From: Victivallis vadensis
GTDB taxonomy: Bacteria > Verrucomicrobiota > Lentisphaeria > Victivallales > GWF2-50-93
Reading direction: 5' to 3'
DNA length: 6,053 nt
Assembly: GCA_020718525.1 (NCBI GenBank)
Contig: DYRX01000259.1
Coordinates: 1-6,053 of the forward strand
The position numbers were made by a program, and so were the translations under genes. Under the pieces are notes generated by a model. It searched no databases and was not told where the DNA came from. It was given only the letters and a program-made list of their open reading frames with translations. This document shows positions 6,022 to 6,053 of this stretch, piece after piece. How positions within the stretch are numbered: position 1 is the stretch's first letter; each line of letters opens with the position of its first letter.

Positions 6022-6053
6022 CGATACCATGTCTCTTTAATAATTCAGATTAG

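Overview
The window is bacterial and gene-dense. It looks like ordinary core chromosome with degraded mobile DNA at its edges. A lipobox-bearing SmpA/OmlA (BamE)-like lipoprotein points to a Gram-negative cell. Base composition looks balanced and every intact gene lies on the minus strand. I cannot assign a phylum from the sequence alone. I did not find a new defence, secretion or biosynthetic system here.

Layout, left to right in window coordinates (transcription runs right to left). Bases 1-79 hold the N-terminus of a Rossmann-fold NAD(P)-binding protein (epimerase/SDR type) that is cut by the window edge. Bases 80-636 are a disturbed zone. It contains a possible C-terminal remnant of an unknown minus-strand protein, a candidate insertion-element end at 383-405, and on the plus strand a short transposase-like fragment truncated at both ends. 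Bases 637-833 carry no gene. Bases 834-4913 hold four closely spaced co-directional genes, in transcription order: BamE-like lipoprotein, beta-CASP metallo-beta-lactamase-fold ribonuclease, dihydrolipoyl dehydrogenase (lpdA), and an alpha/beta-hydrolase esterase. The gaps are 39, 23 and 31 nt, which suggests one transcription unit. A plausible sigma-70-type promoter lies at 5001-5029, just upstream of the lipoprotein gene. Bases 5064-5936 encode tRNA pseudouridine synthase TruA. From 5999 to the right edge there is a second copy, inverted relative to the first, of the sequence found at 383-405.

The genes do not form one obvious pathway. They cover RNA modification (TruA), RNA processing (beta-CASP nuclease), 2-oxoacid or glycine-cleavage redox chemistry (Lpd, with no E1/E2 or glycine-cleavage partners in view), ester hydrolysis and envelope assembly. 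The most noteworthy structural point is that the central block of roughly 5.6 kb is bracketed by two inverted copies of a candidate element end. The left copy abuts a transposase scrap.
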